From Negadavirga shengliensis (GTDB lineage: Bacteria; Bacteroidota; Bacteroidia; Cytophagales; Cyclobacteriaceae), in assembly GCF_042652345.1 (NCBI RefSeq), contig NZ_JBHSJJ010000011.1, positions 62,001-126,000 of the forward strand: a stretch of 64,000 nt of DNA. Direction: 5' to 3'. Numbering within the stretch: the first letter of the stretch is position 1; every line of letters starts with the position of its first letter. The position numbers and the translations under genes were made by a program. The notes below the pieces were generated by a model. The model had not been told where the DNA came from. It worked only from the letters and a program-made list of their open reading frames with translations, and searched no databases. Shown piece after piece: positions 28,315 to 36,743 of this stretch.

Positions 28315-28794
28315 ATGGAAAAATTCACACTTGCCATCAACGGCAAGACCCATGAGGTCGAGGTCCCGGCGGATATGCCTTTGCTTTGGGTGATCCGGGA
28401 CATCATCGCTATGAAAGGAACCAAGTTCGGCTGCGGACAAGCGCTGTGTGGCGCCTGTACCGTGCTGTTGAATGATGAAGCTGTGCGATCCTGTAGCCTG
28501 CCCGTGTCGGAAGTTGGGGACGGGAAGATCATCACGATAGAAGGACTGTCTGAAACCGGGGACCATCCACTCCAAAAGGCGTGGGTGAAACATGTGGTGC
28601 CACAATGTGGTTATTGCCAGCCGGGGCAATTGATGAGTGCCGCAGCGCTGTTGATAAAGAATCAAAAACCAACGGATGCGGAGATAGCATCTGCTATGGA
28701 GGGCAACTTATGCAGGTGTGGTACTTACAACCGCATCAAAGATGCCATTCACACCGCTTCTCAATCATTGGACCCTAACCTACCCTCCTTATGA
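28315..28794 (+). CDS. [2Fe-2S] subunit of a molybdenum hydroxylase (IorA-like)
   Basis: 159-aa small subunit that carries electrons from the molybdenum centre. The plant-type ferredoxin cluster is bound by CGQALCGACTVLL (with the preceding FGCG Cys), and the second cluster by CGYCQPGQLMSAA and NLCRCGTYNRIKDAI. All eight expected cysteines appear present. It overlaps the start of the large subunit by four bases. There is no FAD subunit nearby, as in isoquinoline 1-oxidoreductase-type enzymes, which use a haem or other acceptor. Confidence 0.96.
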   Translation: MEKFTLAINGKTHEVEVPADMPLLWVIRDIIAMKGTKFGCGQALCGACTVLLNDEAVRSCSLPVSEVGDGKIITIEGLSETGDHPLQKAWVKHVVPQCGYCQPGQLMSAAALLIKNQKPTDAEIASAMEGNLCRCGTYNRIKDAIHTASQSLDPNLPSL

Positions 28795-31070
28795 TACCCC
28801 ATCTACGATTTCTCAAAAAACAGGACCCCGAAAACAAAAGCAAAATATTTGTTCCGTCCAGGAGGGAGTTTTTGAAGATAAGCTCCCTCGCTACCGGCGG
28901 ATTCTTGCTGGGAATCAACTTCCGGTGTGCCGGGCCTAGAGGAGAGACCGTCACTTTTGCCCCCAATGCCTACCTCACCATAGGCTCTGACAACCAAGTG
29001 ACGTTGATTGCCCACCGTTCGGAAATGGGCACGGGTATCCGTACCTCCCTGCCCATGATCGTGGCGGATGAGTTGGGAGCGGACTGGAGCAAGGTGAAGA
29101 TTGTACAGGCCGAGGGAGATGAAGAGCAGTATGGGGACCAGAATACGGATGGATCTTATTCGGTAAGGATGTTTTACGAACCGATGAGGCAGGCGGGAGC
29201 CACGGCAAGGCATATGCTCCTGGCAGCGGCTGCTGAAAAATGGGGTGTGGAACCTTCGGAGTGCCGTACTGAAAACAGTCAGGTGATCCATTCCGATGGC
29301 AGGAAAATAAACTTTGGGGATCTGTTGGGAAGCCTTCAACAAATGAAGGTTCCCGGACCCGGGGAAGTGGCGTTAAAAGAATTCAGGGACTACCGGCTGA
29401 TTGGTAAGGATGTCCCTATCTATGATGTCAAGGACATCGTTTCCGGCAAAGCGGTTTTTGGCGCTGACGTGGATCTGCCAGATATGAAAGTCGCCGTCAT
29501 CAAAAGGACACCGGTGATGGGAGCCAAAGTGCTTTCCTATGATGAGAGCAAAGCCCTGGGAATCCCGGGTGTCAGACAGGTCGTCAAAATAGAAGGACAG
29601 GGTATCCCGACGGGGTTGGACAAACCCCTGGAGGGAGTAGCGGTCATTGCTGACCATACCTGGGCGGCCATCAAGGGCAGGGATGTCTTGGAAGTGGAAT
29701 GGGAGATGGGACCAAACAGCAGCTACCAATCCTCCCGGCAATTGGAGGATATGCTCAAAAGTACCTTGAAAGACGGAAAGGTTCGCCGTGAGCGGGGCGA
29801 TTTCGCCACTGCCCGCCAACAGGCTTCGCAAGTAATTGAAAGGACTTACCTGGCACCCTTTTATGCGCATGCCACCATAGAACCCCCTGCGGCGATTGCC
29901 GATTGGAAAAAGGATTTCTGTGAAATATGGGCACCCACCCAGCATCCCCAATGGGCGAGGGAAGCAGTGGCAACCGCGTTGGATATGCCCGTAGAGCAGG
30001 TGAAGGTCAACGTCACCCTGTTAGGAGGTGGATTTGGAAGAAAATCAAAGCCTGATTTTGTCGTGGAAGCGGCTTTGTTGTCCAAGGCCGCCAAATCGCC
30101 AGTCAGGGTGCAGTGGACAAGGGATGATGACCTGCACCATGATTTTTTTCATTCACTCAGCGCACAGCGGATCAGGGCTGTACTGGATAAGCAAGGCAAC
30201 CTCACCGGTTGGAATCACCATACCGTATTTCCCGCAATCGGGGCAACGGGCGATCCGGATGAACTGCATCCATCGGACGGAGAACTTGGATTGGGTTGTA
30301 TCGATTTTCCCTTTAAGGTGCCGCATATCCGGATAGAAACCCACGAGTCCAAGGCCCACGCCAGGATAGGCTGGTTGCGTTCAGTAAGCAATATCCACCA
30401 TTCCTTTGCCATCAACAGCATGTTGGATGAGGTGGCAGAGGCCAAAGGAACGGATCCGGTCGAAATGCTGCTGGACCTGTTGGGAGATGATCAGGATCTG
30501 GACTTCCGGGAAGAAATCAAGGGGGATTTTGGCAATTACGGAGAGCCTCTCGAAAAATTCCCCTGGAATACCGGAAGGCTGAAAAACGTGATAAGAAGGG
30601 TTGCCCGGGAAGCACGTTGGGGAGAAGCCATATCCCAAGGGAGGGCTGTGGGTTTTGCCGCCCACAAGAGTTTTTTGACTTATGTGGCTTGTATTGTCGA
30701 GGTATCCAGGGGAGAGAACGGACAGCTGCTTATTCCGGAGGTACACTACGCCGTGGATTGTGGTGTCCCGGTAAATACGGATCGTATCCGGTCTCAGTTT
30801 GAAGGCGGGGCGCAGTTTGCCACCAGTCTGGCCATGACCTCGGCCATTACTTTTGACAATGGCCAGGCCCAGCAGCATAATTTCGATGCCTATAGGATCA
30901 TCAGGATGCCGCAATCTCCCCAAAAAATCCAGGTCCATATCATGGAAAGCCAGGAAAAACCTACGGGAGTAGGAGAGCCTCCTGTCCCGCCCTTCATACC
31001 GGCATTATGCAATGCCGTATACAAGCTCACGGGACAGCGGGTGTATGAATTGCCCCTTCTGAAATCGTAA
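28791..31070 (+). CDS. Molybdopterin-binding large subunit (IorB-like aldehyde/xanthine oxidase family)
   Basis: 759-aa catalytic subunit. An N-terminal RREFLKISSLATGGFLLGINF leader is Tat-like, so the folded heterodimer is probably exported with the small subunit. Family motifs: EMGTGIRTSLPMIVADELGADW, VTLLGGGFGRKSKPDFVVEAALLSK (molybdopterin contact), IGWLRSVSNIHHSFAINSMLDE, and VGEPPVPPFIPALCNAVYKLTG, whose GEPP-Val-Pro segment takes the place of the usual GE(P) catalytic Glu region. Full length for the short two-subunit type. No XdhC-type maturation gene is next to it. Likely substrates are N-heterocycles or aldehydes. Confidence 0.95.
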   Translation: MIPHLRFLKKQDPENKSKIFVPSRREFLKISSLATGGFLLGINFRCAGPRGETVTFAPNAYLTIGSDNQVTLIAHRSEMGTGIRTSLPMIVADELGADWSKVKIVQAEGDEEQYGDQNTDGSYSVRMFYEPMRQAGATARHMLLAAAAEKWGVEPSECRTENSQVIHSDGRKINFGDLLGSLQQMKVPGPGEVALKEFRDYRLIGKDVPIYDVKDIVSGKAVFGADVDLPDMKVAVIKRTPVMGAKVLSYDESKALGIPGVRQVVKIEGQGIPTGLDKPLEGVAVIADHTWAAIKGRDVLEVEWEMGPNSSYQSSRQLEDMLKSTLKDGKVRRERGDFATARQQASQVIERTYLAPFYAHATIEPPAAIADWKKDFCEIWAPTQHPQWAREAVATALDMPVEQVKVNVTLLGGGFGRKSKPDFVVEAALLSKAAKSPVRVQWTRDDDLHHDFFHSLSAQRIRAVLDKQGNLTGWNHHTVFPAIGATGDPDELHPSDGELGLGCIDFPFKVPHIRIETHESKAHARIGWLRSVSNIHHSFAINSMLDEVAEAKGTDPVEMLLDLLGDDQDLDFREEIKGDFGNYGEPLEKFPWNTGRLKNVIRRVAREARWGEAISQGRAVGFAAHKSFLTYVACIVEVSRGENGQLLIPEVHYAVDCGVPVNTDRIRSQFEGGAQFATSLAMTSAITFDNGQAQQHNFDAYRIIRMPQSPQKIQVHIMESQEKPTGVGEPPVPPFIPALCNAVYKLTGQRVYELPLLKS

Positions 31071-31093
31071 AAAAGAGGCTGTTTAAAGATAGC

Positions 31094-31163
31094 GTTTGGA
31101 ATAAGAATGGGAGCGGATAGAACCGGAACAGCAATTCCGCTCTCATTCCATTCCCATTCAAAC
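31094..31163. repeat. Large imperfect palindrome after the molybdenum hydroxylase genes
   Basis: Arms starting GTTTG...GAGCGGA (31094-31117) and TCCGCTCTCATTC...CAAAC (31136-31163) can pair around an 18-base loop. It lies 24 bases past the stop, so a terminator or transcript-end hairpin is possible, though no T-run follows. The sequence AAGAGGCTGTTT just before it resembles insertion-element ends. Confidence 0.45.
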
Positions 31164-31283
31164 AAGTCTCCTCCTTCAGAACGCGGAGAAGCTACATACC
31201 CCGCATCTGGCTATAAAAATCCCACTTTTGCAAAGTTGACAGCAAGCTTCATGATTTGATCACTACGGGAGGCCCAACAACCA

Positions 31284-31580
31284 TCAGCCCTCACTCTTCC
31301 GGTCGGAGTGACCAAGGTGTTTTCCCGGGGCTATTTCGTCGCGGATGAGTTGTTTTAATTCGGTAATTTCGGGAAAACGCCCCCTGTCTTTACGGGACCA
31401 AACCAGTTTATCATTGGCCTTGATTTCAAATACGCCACCCGTGCCCGGCTGAAGCACCAATTCGGCAAGCTCTCCTTCGAAAGTTGTCAACAGTTCCTGC
31501 CCCATCCACGCTGCACGAAGCATCCACCGGCACTGGGTGCAGTAACGAATCGCAACGCTGTTCCTGTTTTCCATCATCAT
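31284..31580 (-). CDS. SelT/SelW/SelH-family (Rdx-type) protein
   Basis: 98-aa thioredoxin-like Rdx protein. The redox motif RYCTQCRW (CxxC at about residues 14-17) and the downstream GTGGVFEIKANDKLVWSRKDRGRFPEITELKQLIRD are typical of cysteine homologues of selenoprotein W. The start MMMENRN has three candidate methionines; MENRNSVAIRYC is the best fit. Its partner is unknown and it stands alone. Confidence 0.9.
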   Translation of the reverse strand: MMMENRNSVAIRYCTQCRWMLRAAWMGQELLTTFEGELAELVLQPGTGGVFEIKANDKLVWSRKDRGRFPEITELKQLIRDEIAPGKHLGHSDRKSEG

Positions 31581-31794
31581 TTTTCTGTTGGTTTAGTTTT
31601 AAGGGTCGTTTCTCCTCCATTAAGAAGGCTGTCAGTGATTTATCTGGACAGTAATTCTTTTTAAACTAAGTTCCAATTTGTACCCGCTGGTAATAAGCGG
31701 TCATGCTTCAAGGCTTAGGCCGGAAACATCCCGGCAATGTGTTTTTATAGATTTTGCCCGACCCGCCCCGTTGCGGCCAATTTGAAGGCCCCGT

Positions 31795-32328
31795 CTAGCC
31801 GACAGCCTGTTTAATATGCGCCAAGTGGTGTTGAAGGTGCCAGGCAGACATGGCGATGGCCTGGGCCTGGTTGATGTGGTATTTTCTGACGGGATGAAAA
31901 TACGTTATTTTAAGATTGTCTTCATCCAATGAGCGGAGAAGGAATACATACCGTTTGGTAATGCCCTGTAGCATAATCAGTGAGTCGGCCACAGGTTCGT
32001 CCCGTCCATCGGGGGTGCCTGCCCAGCCATCCACATCGATGAGGGTTACCTCTGTGTAACCGGGCTCGGTGAGGGCTTTTTTCATTCTCAAAAAATGAAG
32101 CAGTTGGATATCGGCCACATGGTGGACCAGTTGCCGCACATTCCAGGCTCCCGGGCGATAGGTTTTTTTCAGGTCTTCCGGTGCCAGGTCTTCGATCAGG
32201 GCCTTATAACGGTCGGGCGCTTCTTCAATAACTTCAATCATCGAGTTGATTTCCTCTTCCGAATACTCTTCCTTTTTTTCAAACGTTCCTATAGGGAATC
32301 TGAGTTTGTCGATTGTCCGGTTTTCCAT
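31795..32328 (-). CDS. DinB / YfiT-type putative metal-dependent hydrolase
   Basis: About 177 aa from the preferred start MENRTIDKLRFPIG at 32328; an in-frame ATG 18 bases earlier is less likely. It is a DinB-like four-helix-bundle protein of the YfiT (bacillithiol-S-transferase-like) group, with metal-binding His residues in RQLVHHVADIQ and SAWHLQHHLAHI, and the YRPGAWNVRQLVHH motif. In Firmicutes such enzymes conjugate thiols to electrophiles. Confidence 0.88.
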   Translation of the reverse strand: MENRTIDKLRFPIGTFEKKEEYSEEEINSMIEVIEEAPDRYKALIEDLAPEDLKKTYRPGAWNVRQLVHHVADIQLLHFLRMKKALTEPGYTEVTLIDVDGWAGTPDGRDEPVADSLIMLQGITKRYVFLLRSLDEDNLKITYFHPVRKYHINQAQAIAMSAWHLQHHLAHIKQAVG

Positions 32329-32531
32329 AGCCCAAAGATACGGCAAAGTGTCTGCATGTGAATGACGTACCGGATAATATTAGATCCGGCTCCTGGAAAT
32401 ATCCTATCACATACAAGAGAATCCGTCATCCGCCTTTGGGTGCAGTTATGCTTTCTAAATTTTTTTAGATAGTTCTCAGCTTTATGTAACCTACCAAGTT
32501 TCCTTGGTGTCAAATACTAAAAATCGAAATA

Positions 32532-33605
32532 ATGCTACATTTTAACGCCGTTTTATTGTTTCTTATCCTGTTGCTGTCGGGGCCTCAGGAAAAACCGGCC
32601 TGCAAGGGCATCGATCTGCCCGAAAAGGCATTGATCACGCAGTGGCTTGATGAACGGCACGTGCCCCTTGCAGGGATCGGGATTATTGAGCAGGGCAAAT
32701 TAGCAAGCGTACGCTTCATCACAGAGACCGGGAATAAAGGCATTCCTTCCCAGAACACCTTCTTCAATGTCGCCTCACTTACGAAACCTGTGGTCGAAAT
32801 GCTTACGCTGAAACTGGTGGATATGGGAAAATGGAACCTCGACGAACCGCTGGCAAATTATTGGATCGATCTTGATATAAACTCAAGTCCCTACCTTTAT
32901 GATTTGACCACACGCCATGTGATCACACATCAAAGTGGATTCGCCAATTGGCGCAGCGAAGAAGCTGATAAAAAACTGCAGTTCCATTTTGAGCCCGGCA
33001 CCGACCGAAAATACTCCGGTGAAGGGCTGGAATACCTCCGGAGAGCTTTGGAAATTAAATTCGGGGAGGGAATAGATACGCTTGCTGATTCCCTGATCTT
33101 TTCTCCGCTGGGAATGTCAAACACTGGCTTTTACTGGTCTGAAAAGTTTGATGAAAAGGATTTTGCCACGCCGCATAATCAAAAGGGGGAAGCTTATCCG
33201 CTCAAGAAGTGGTATCAGGCAAATGCAGCGGATCTCCTGCTTTCTACCGTCGGCGACTACACGAACTTCGGCGCATGGGTTATGGAGGGCATGGGATTGT
33301 CCGACTCCCTGTTTCGGGAGATGATCACCCCCCAACCGGCCGGCGATAAGGGTATTTATTTACCATTTGGTGACCGCGTTAGCTTAGGCTTGGGGTGGAT
33401 GGTAATACAAGATCTTCCCAATGACGAATATGTGTTGATGCATACCGGAAAAGATCCCGGGGTCAACACCATCATGATGTTATTGCCTGCATCGAAAAGA
33501 GGCATTGTAATCTTTACAAACGGCGACAACGGAAAAGAAATCTATACATCCATCATCAAACACTCCCTGGATATCGGCGAAAATATTTTTCAGCGGCTGG
33601 AGTAA
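32532..33605 (+). CDS. Serine hydrolase of the beta-lactamase / penicillin-binding-protein fold
   Basis: 357 aa. Exported: hydrophobic N-terminus MLHFNAVLLFLILLLSG. The catalytic SxxK motif is NVASLTKPVVEML, the second motif is KYSGEGLEYL (Y-S-G in place of Y-x-N), and HTGKDPG is the third. Such class-C-like proteins act as esterases, D-Ala peptidases or lactonases; the sequence does not say which. It ends a few bases before a region of gene fragments. Confidence 0.93.
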   Translation: MLHFNAVLLFLILLLSGPQEKPACKGIDLPEKALITQWLDERHVPLAGIGIIEQGKLASVRFITETGNKGIPSQNTFFNVASLTKPVVEMLTLKLVDMGKWNLDEPLANYWIDLDINSSPYLYDLTTRHVITHQSGFANWRSEEADKKLQFHFEPGTDRKYSGEGLEYLRRALEIKFGEGIDTLADSLIFSPLGMSNTGFYWSEKFDEKDFATPHNQKGEAYPLKKWYQANAADLLLSTVGDYTNFGAWVMEGMGLSDSLFREMITPQPAGDKGIYLPFGDRVSLGLGWMVIQDLPNDEYVLMHTGKDPGVNTIMMLLPASKRGIVIFTNGDNGKEIYTSIIKHSLDIGENIFQRLE

Positions 33606-33675
33606 ACCGGCTGAAACTTTTGTATTCCAGTTGCTTCAGCCAAGTTCCTGCCTTAAAATCCTTGATATCTTTCAT
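33601..33675 (-). pseudogene. Possible N-terminal fragment of a Fic-family protein
   Basis: From ATG at 33675 the frame reads MKDIKDFKAGTWLKQLEYKSF, resembling the start of Bacteroidota Fic/DUF4172-type proteins. It then runs into the antisense of the serine hydrolase gene, so only about 25 residues remain. A relic at the border of the nuclease/tRNA repeat region; weak evidence. Confidence 0.3.
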
Positions 33676-33773
33676 TCCCACAAGTATATTCTCCTGCAAA
33701 TATGGTTCAAGGTGTTTGCATCAAATTCCAAATGACTTCTCAGATTTTAAAAACTGCCAAACCAAAGCATCCC

Positions 33774-33801
33774 TAGCTATCGGGAGGGCAGTCAGATGCT
33801 C
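33774..33801 (-). repeat. Fragment of the tRNA(CAT)-hairpin sequence, copy 3
   Basis: TAGCTATCGGGAGGG joined to CAGTCAGATGCTC repeats, with one substitution and the left arm truncated, the hairpin-plus-tRNA junction found in full at 36239-36281 and 36757-36799. It ends the first GIY-YIG gene copy in the same way as the second. Confidence 0.75.
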
Positions 33802-34087
33802 CTAAACTTTCCAAGCAGCTTGCAAACAAGCTCCTCATGCTTCTTCAGGTTCCGTAGACGGCGGATTTCATTTTCTTAATGTGCAGCTCTATCTTCCTGG
33901 CCTGGGAAAAATCTTCGCATTCTATATAGTGAAAAAGGGTCCAGTCATCTGCCTTTCGGGTGTAATGGCCCTTTCCGTATTTCTTTTCAAGATGGTGCTC
34001 AAGCCGCTCATCCGCACTCAGCGTCATCACGCCGGTATAAAAACGGTTCAGTTTGTTGGAATATAGAATGTAAACCACCGGTTGCAT
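33792..34087 (-). pseudogene. GIY-YIG nuclease gene, copy 1 (frameshifted near the end)
   Basis: Begins MQPVVYILYSNKLNRFYTGV, a GIY-YIG motif variant, and continues EHHLEKKYGKGHYTRKADDWTLFHYIECEDFSQARKIELHIKKMKSAVY. The continuous frame ends after 80 residues at VYGT. Shifting frame there gives NLKKHEELVCKLLGKFRSI and a stop at 33792-33794, colinear with the C-terminus of copy 2 at 36271-36570. So this copy has lost about four bases and its C-terminal tail. The N-terminal catalytic part is intact and could still be made. The same terminator hairpin precedes both copies. Confidence 0.85.
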
Positions 34088-34097
34088 CCCCTGAAAA

Positions 34098-34328
34098 ATG
34101 CTGTTTTATAAAAAAGGCCGGAAAATAGTTCCCGGCCCTGTGGGCGACACTGTGCAAATTTCGAACCGGCTTTCGGAAGATGTGAAGAAGTTATACCTTC
34201 TATATCAGGAGATTGAATCGGAATTAGGGAATACTCAGGAAATGGGAAAAATGGAGAATCTAATAAATGAAAAAGATTTTCCAACAATGAGGAAGCTGTT
34301 GAAAAAAGCCTTCGGTTACATGAAATAA
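34098..34328 (+). other. Uncertain small reading frame / gene relic
   Basis: A 76-codon frame whose first 20 codons come from the terminator of the nuclease element, followed by a charged, plausible protein-like tail (LSEDVKKLYLLYQEIESEL...LKKAFGYMK). I do not recognise it. It may be the fused end of a disrupted gene at the element boundary. The segment 34139-34165 (CCTGTGGGC...TCGAACC) also resembles a decayed tRNA 3' end. Confidence 0.3.
34117..34138 (-). terminator. Terminator hairpin, copy in nuclease element 1
   Basis: GGCCGGGAACTATTTTCCGGCC followed by TTTTTTA on the minus strand, one base different from the copy after the intact tRNA at 36599-36620. Here no intact tRNA precedes it. 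Confidence 0.75.
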
Positions 34329-34529
34329 AGCATAAGAGCAAAATGGAAAGGTATTGATAAAGAGGCAGCGGAGAGAATGAATTTTTTTGCATTAAGTAGC
34401 TCATAACCTATCTGATTCTTTTTTCTCTATATTTGCTATAATTGAAACTTACCAATGGTAGCAATTTTTATAGTATTATTATGCATACATATCCATTTTT
34501 CACTACCTTTCGCATAAAACTACTAAGAC

Positions 34530-35324
34530 ATGATGCGTGTTGCTGATTTTGCAGAAAATTGCCTGGCGTATGAACAGTATGCGTTTACCTGGGATGAATT
34601 AAAAGCAGCGATCCCCAAGACAGATATAGCTTTACGGCATGAATTAGTACGTCTGTCCGGAAAAAAAAGGATACTTACACTGCGTCAGGGATTTTATCTG
34701 ATACTTCCTCCCAGGTACAAAGCATTCGGCAAGCTTCCTTTGGAGCTCTATATTGAAAAGCTATTTAAGTTCTTGGATAAGCCCTATTACATTGCATTCT
34801 TCTCGGCAGCGGCATTTCACGGCGCAAGCCACCAACAGGTTCAACAGAGCTACCTCATGACAACCCTCCCCAACCTTCGGAACATCAAAAAAGGGAACAT
34901 CTATCTGAGTATCTCAGCAACCAGTAAGTGGCCGGACAAAAATATTCAGCAAAGGAAATCTGATGCCGGCATCTTTAATATTTCCTCACCTGCCCTAACA
35001 GCTATTGACCTGATCCACTACCAGTCCAAAATGGGTGGGTTGAACAGGATTATGACTAATCTGGAAGAATTAATTGAGTCTGTAACTCCTGAGGATATTA
35101 AGGACTTACTCCAATGGTATCCACATATAAGCTCTATTCAAAGGCTGGGGTTCCTGTTTCAAGAGTTGCAATTTGACCGGGTTCTATTGGATCCATTGGA
35201 AGAGTACTTTAACAGTAAAAAATATTTCCCCGTGTTGCTGTGTCCTGATAAAGATAAAAAACCCGGAAGAGTTGATAATATGTGGAAAGTAGATAGGAAC
35301 ATTGAATTAGAAAGTGATTTATGA
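34530..35324 (+). CDS. AbiEi-type antitoxin / transcriptional regulator
   Basis: 264 aa. Antitoxin of a type IV AbiE toxin-antitoxin system: an N-terminal winged helix (about 15-60, FTWDELKAAIPKTDIALRHELVRLSGKKRILTLRQGFYLILPPRYK) and a C-terminal AbiEi_4-like domain with SAAAFHGASHQQVQQSYLMTT and SSPALTAIDLIHYQSKMGGLNRI. AbiEi proteins repress their own operon and neutralise the nucleotidyltransferase toxin without contact. The next gene overlaps by ATGA, as expected for the pair. The second of the two starting methionines is equally likely. Not far upstream, CACTACCTTTCGC is a weak -7 candidate. Confidence 0.9.
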   Translation: MMRVADFAENCLAYEQYAFTWDELKAAIPKTDIALRHELVRLSGKKRILTLRQGFYLILPPRYKAFGKLPLELYIEKLFKFLDKPYYIAFFSAAAFHGASHQQVQQSYLMTTLPNLRNIKKGNIYLSISATSKWPDKNIQQRKSDAGIFNISSPALTAIDLIHYQSKMGGLNRIMTNLEELIESVTPEDIKDLLQWYPHISSIQRLGFLFQELQFDRVLLDPLEEYFNSKKYFPVLLCPDKDKKPGRVDNMWKVDRNIELESDL

Positions 35325-36108
35325 TTCCCAGGCCCTATATAGCAAAATGGAGGGATCAAGCTCCCTGGGCTACCAATGAGCAGGTAGAACAAGATCTGAT
35401 TATATCCAGAGCATTGGTAGCACTTTTCTCTGATGAATTCCTAAGCGAAAATCTGGCATTCCGTGGAGGCACCGCACTACACAAACTCTACCTAAATCCG
35501 GCTCCAAGATACTCAGAGGACATTGACCTAGTCCAAATCAAAGAAGGCCCGATCAAGCCTATCCTACAGAGAATAGATAAAATCATTACCTTTTTTGAAG
35601 AAGATAGAATGGTCAAGCCAAAAGCCAACAATAACACGTTACTTTATCGCTTCAAGAATATTCACCAGAAATTCGGTTGAGACTAAAGATAGAGATCAAT
35701 TGCCGGGAGCATTTCAATCTGCTTGGATGGAATCCATTTCCATTTTCTGTAGCAAGTGAATGGTTTACAAAGGGGTGTAACATTATCACATATCACTTAG
35801 ATGAACTTCTGGGAACCAAGGTCCGGGCACTCTACCAACGTAAGAAGGGCAGGGATTTGTTTGATCTCTACTATGCCGACCAACACGCAAAGTTGGATTA
35901 TGACAAAATCATCCATTGTTACAATGAGTACATGAAGTTCGTGGTGGGCACGCCGCCGAGCCAAAAGGAATTCCTGCTCAATATGGAGGAAAAGAAGAGA
36001 TCAAAACAATTTTCGGGAGATATGGAAGGGCTTTTGAATCCTGATTTGAAATATGATCAGGAGGAGGCTTTTGAGTGGTTGTTTGGTGAATTGGTACAAA
36101 GACTTTAA
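35321..36108 (+). pseudogene. AbiEii-type nucleotidyltransferase toxin gene, frameshifted
   Basis: Two overlapping frames (35321-35680 and 35677-36108) together make one AbiEii toxin. The first holds the nucleotidyltransferase motifs LAFRGGTALHKLYL and PAPRYSEDIDLVQI; the second continues LRLKIEINCREHFNLLGW and LLGTKVRALYQRKKGRDLFDLYYA, including the catalytic Lys-rich end. The break is at 35676-35680 (GGTTGAG); adding one T there restores YRFKNIHQKFGLRLKIEIN. The second frame has only a TTG start and no obvious ribosome site. So the toxin is probably inactivated, leaving an antitoxin with no partner, unless the assembly has a single-base error. Confidence 0.87.
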
Positions 36109-36162
36109 ACCATTCTGGCATGGATAAGAAAGCTGAGCTAAATAGACTGTTTCGTTTAATCC

Positions 36163-36199
36163 AAAAATAAAAAAGCCCTCCGTATTGAATACGAAGGGC
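36163..36199 (-). terminator. Terminator after the tRNA 3' half
   Basis: Minus-strand stem GCCCTTCGTATT / AATACGGAGGGC, followed by TTTTTTATTTT. It lies just past the 3' end of the tRNA fragment at 36205 and also opposes the end of the AbiE operon (stop at 36108). Confidence 0.8.
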
Positions 36200-36204
36200 A
36201 TCTG

Positions 36205-36281
36205 TGGGCCCACCTGGGCTCGAACCAGGGACCCCCTGCCCCGAAGTCCCGATAGCTATCGGGAGGGGAGTCAGATGCTCT
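36205..36281 (-). pseudogene. tRNA(CAT) 3' half with hairpin in place of the anticodon loop
   Basis: On the minus strand: 13 bases of the 5' half (AGAGCATCTGACT), a 30-base insert (36239-36268) with the perfect palindrome TCCCGATAGCTATCGGGA, then the whole 3' half from CAGGGGG through the T arm to TGGGCCCA. The part from 36226 to 36281 is repeated exactly at 36744-36799. The upper strand of the junction also supplies the stop codon of the GIY-YIG gene. Confidence 0.9.
36226..36281. repeat. 56-bp exact direct repeat, left copy
   Basis: Covers 13 bases of tRNA 3' half, the 30-base hairpin and 13 bases of tRNA 5' half. Identical to 36744-36799 in the same orientation. The 518-bp period encloses the GIY-YIG gene, a terminator and the intact tRNA. 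Confidence 0.9.
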
Positions 36282-36570
36282 GAAATTTTATAAGCAGCTT
36301 ATCCACAAGCTCAGGATATTTTTTGAGATTGCGGATATAAACCGACGATTTCATCCGCTTGATATATAGTTCCATTCTTCTGGCCTGGAAAAAATCTTCG
36401 CATTCTATACAGTGAAAAAGGGTCCAGTCATCTGCCTTTTGGGTGTAATGGCCCTTTCCGTATTTCTTTTCAAGATGGTGCTCAAGCCGCTCATCCGCAC
36501 TCAGCGTCGTCACGCCGGTATAAAAACGGGTCAGTTTGTTGGAATATAGAATGTAAACCACCGGTTGCAT
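36271..36570 (-). CDS. GIY-YIG family nuclease, copy 2 (intact)
   Basis: 99-aa single-domain GIY-YIG protein (UvrC-like, COG2827 type). The motif is VVYILYSNKLTRFYTGV; the catalytic Arg lies in LSADERLEHHLEKK and the acidic residue in HCIECEDFFQARRMELYIKRMK. Start ATG at 36570 is directly after the terminator of the upstream tRNA. The last codons (KFQSI and TGA) come from tRNA sequence AGAGCATCTGA, so the gene is fused to the disrupted tRNA. A nuclease this small lacks a separate DNA-binding domain; homing or repair is inferred, not shown. 36 of the last residues are absent in copy 1 because of a frameshift. Confidence 0.92.
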   Translation of the reverse strand: MQPVVYILYSNKLTRFYTGVTTLSADERLEHHLEKKYGKGHYTQKADDWTLFHCIECEDFFQARRMELYIKRMKSSVYIRNLKKYPELVDKLLIKFQSI

Positions 36571-36592
36571 CCCCTGAAAAATGCTGTTTTAT

Positions 36593-36620
36593 AAAAAAGG
36601 CCGGAAAATAATTCCCGGCC
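36593..36620 (-). terminator. Terminator after the intact tRNA(CAT)
   Basis: GGCCGGGAATTATTTTCCGGCC stem-loop followed by TTTTTTA, directly after the tRNA discriminator base on the minus strand. It should uncouple the tRNA from the nuclease gene just downstream. Confidence 0.85.
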
Positions 36621-36623
36621 CTG

Positions 36624-36697
36624 TGGGCCCACCTGGGCTCGAACCAGGGACCCCCTGATTATGAGTCAGATGCTCTAACCAACTGAGCTATAGGCCC
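36624..36697 (-). tRNA. tRNA with CAT anticodon (Met or Ile2)
   Basis: 74-nt complete cloverleaf on the minus strand. Acceptor GGGCCTA / TGGGCCC, D arm AGCTCAGTTGGTTAGAGC, anticodon stem-loop TCTGA-CTCATAA-TCAGG, T arm CCTGG-TTCGAGC-CCAGG, discriminator A, no encoded CCA. CAT fits elongator Met or lysidine-modified Ile2. The first and third codon positions do not decide between them. It sits inside the nuclease element, flanked by its own broken copies. Confidence 0.95.
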
Positions 36698-36743
36698 TAA
36701 TATTACCTTTTATTCAAATTTCCTTTTCCTAATATACATCCCT

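Noticed and set aside
31284..31580. Selenoprotein W with selenocysteine
   Set aside because: The CxxC position is encoded by two ordinary cysteine codons.
35676..35680. Programmed frameshift in abiEii
   Set aside because: No slippery heptamer or downstream stem is visible; a single-base loss explains it more simply.
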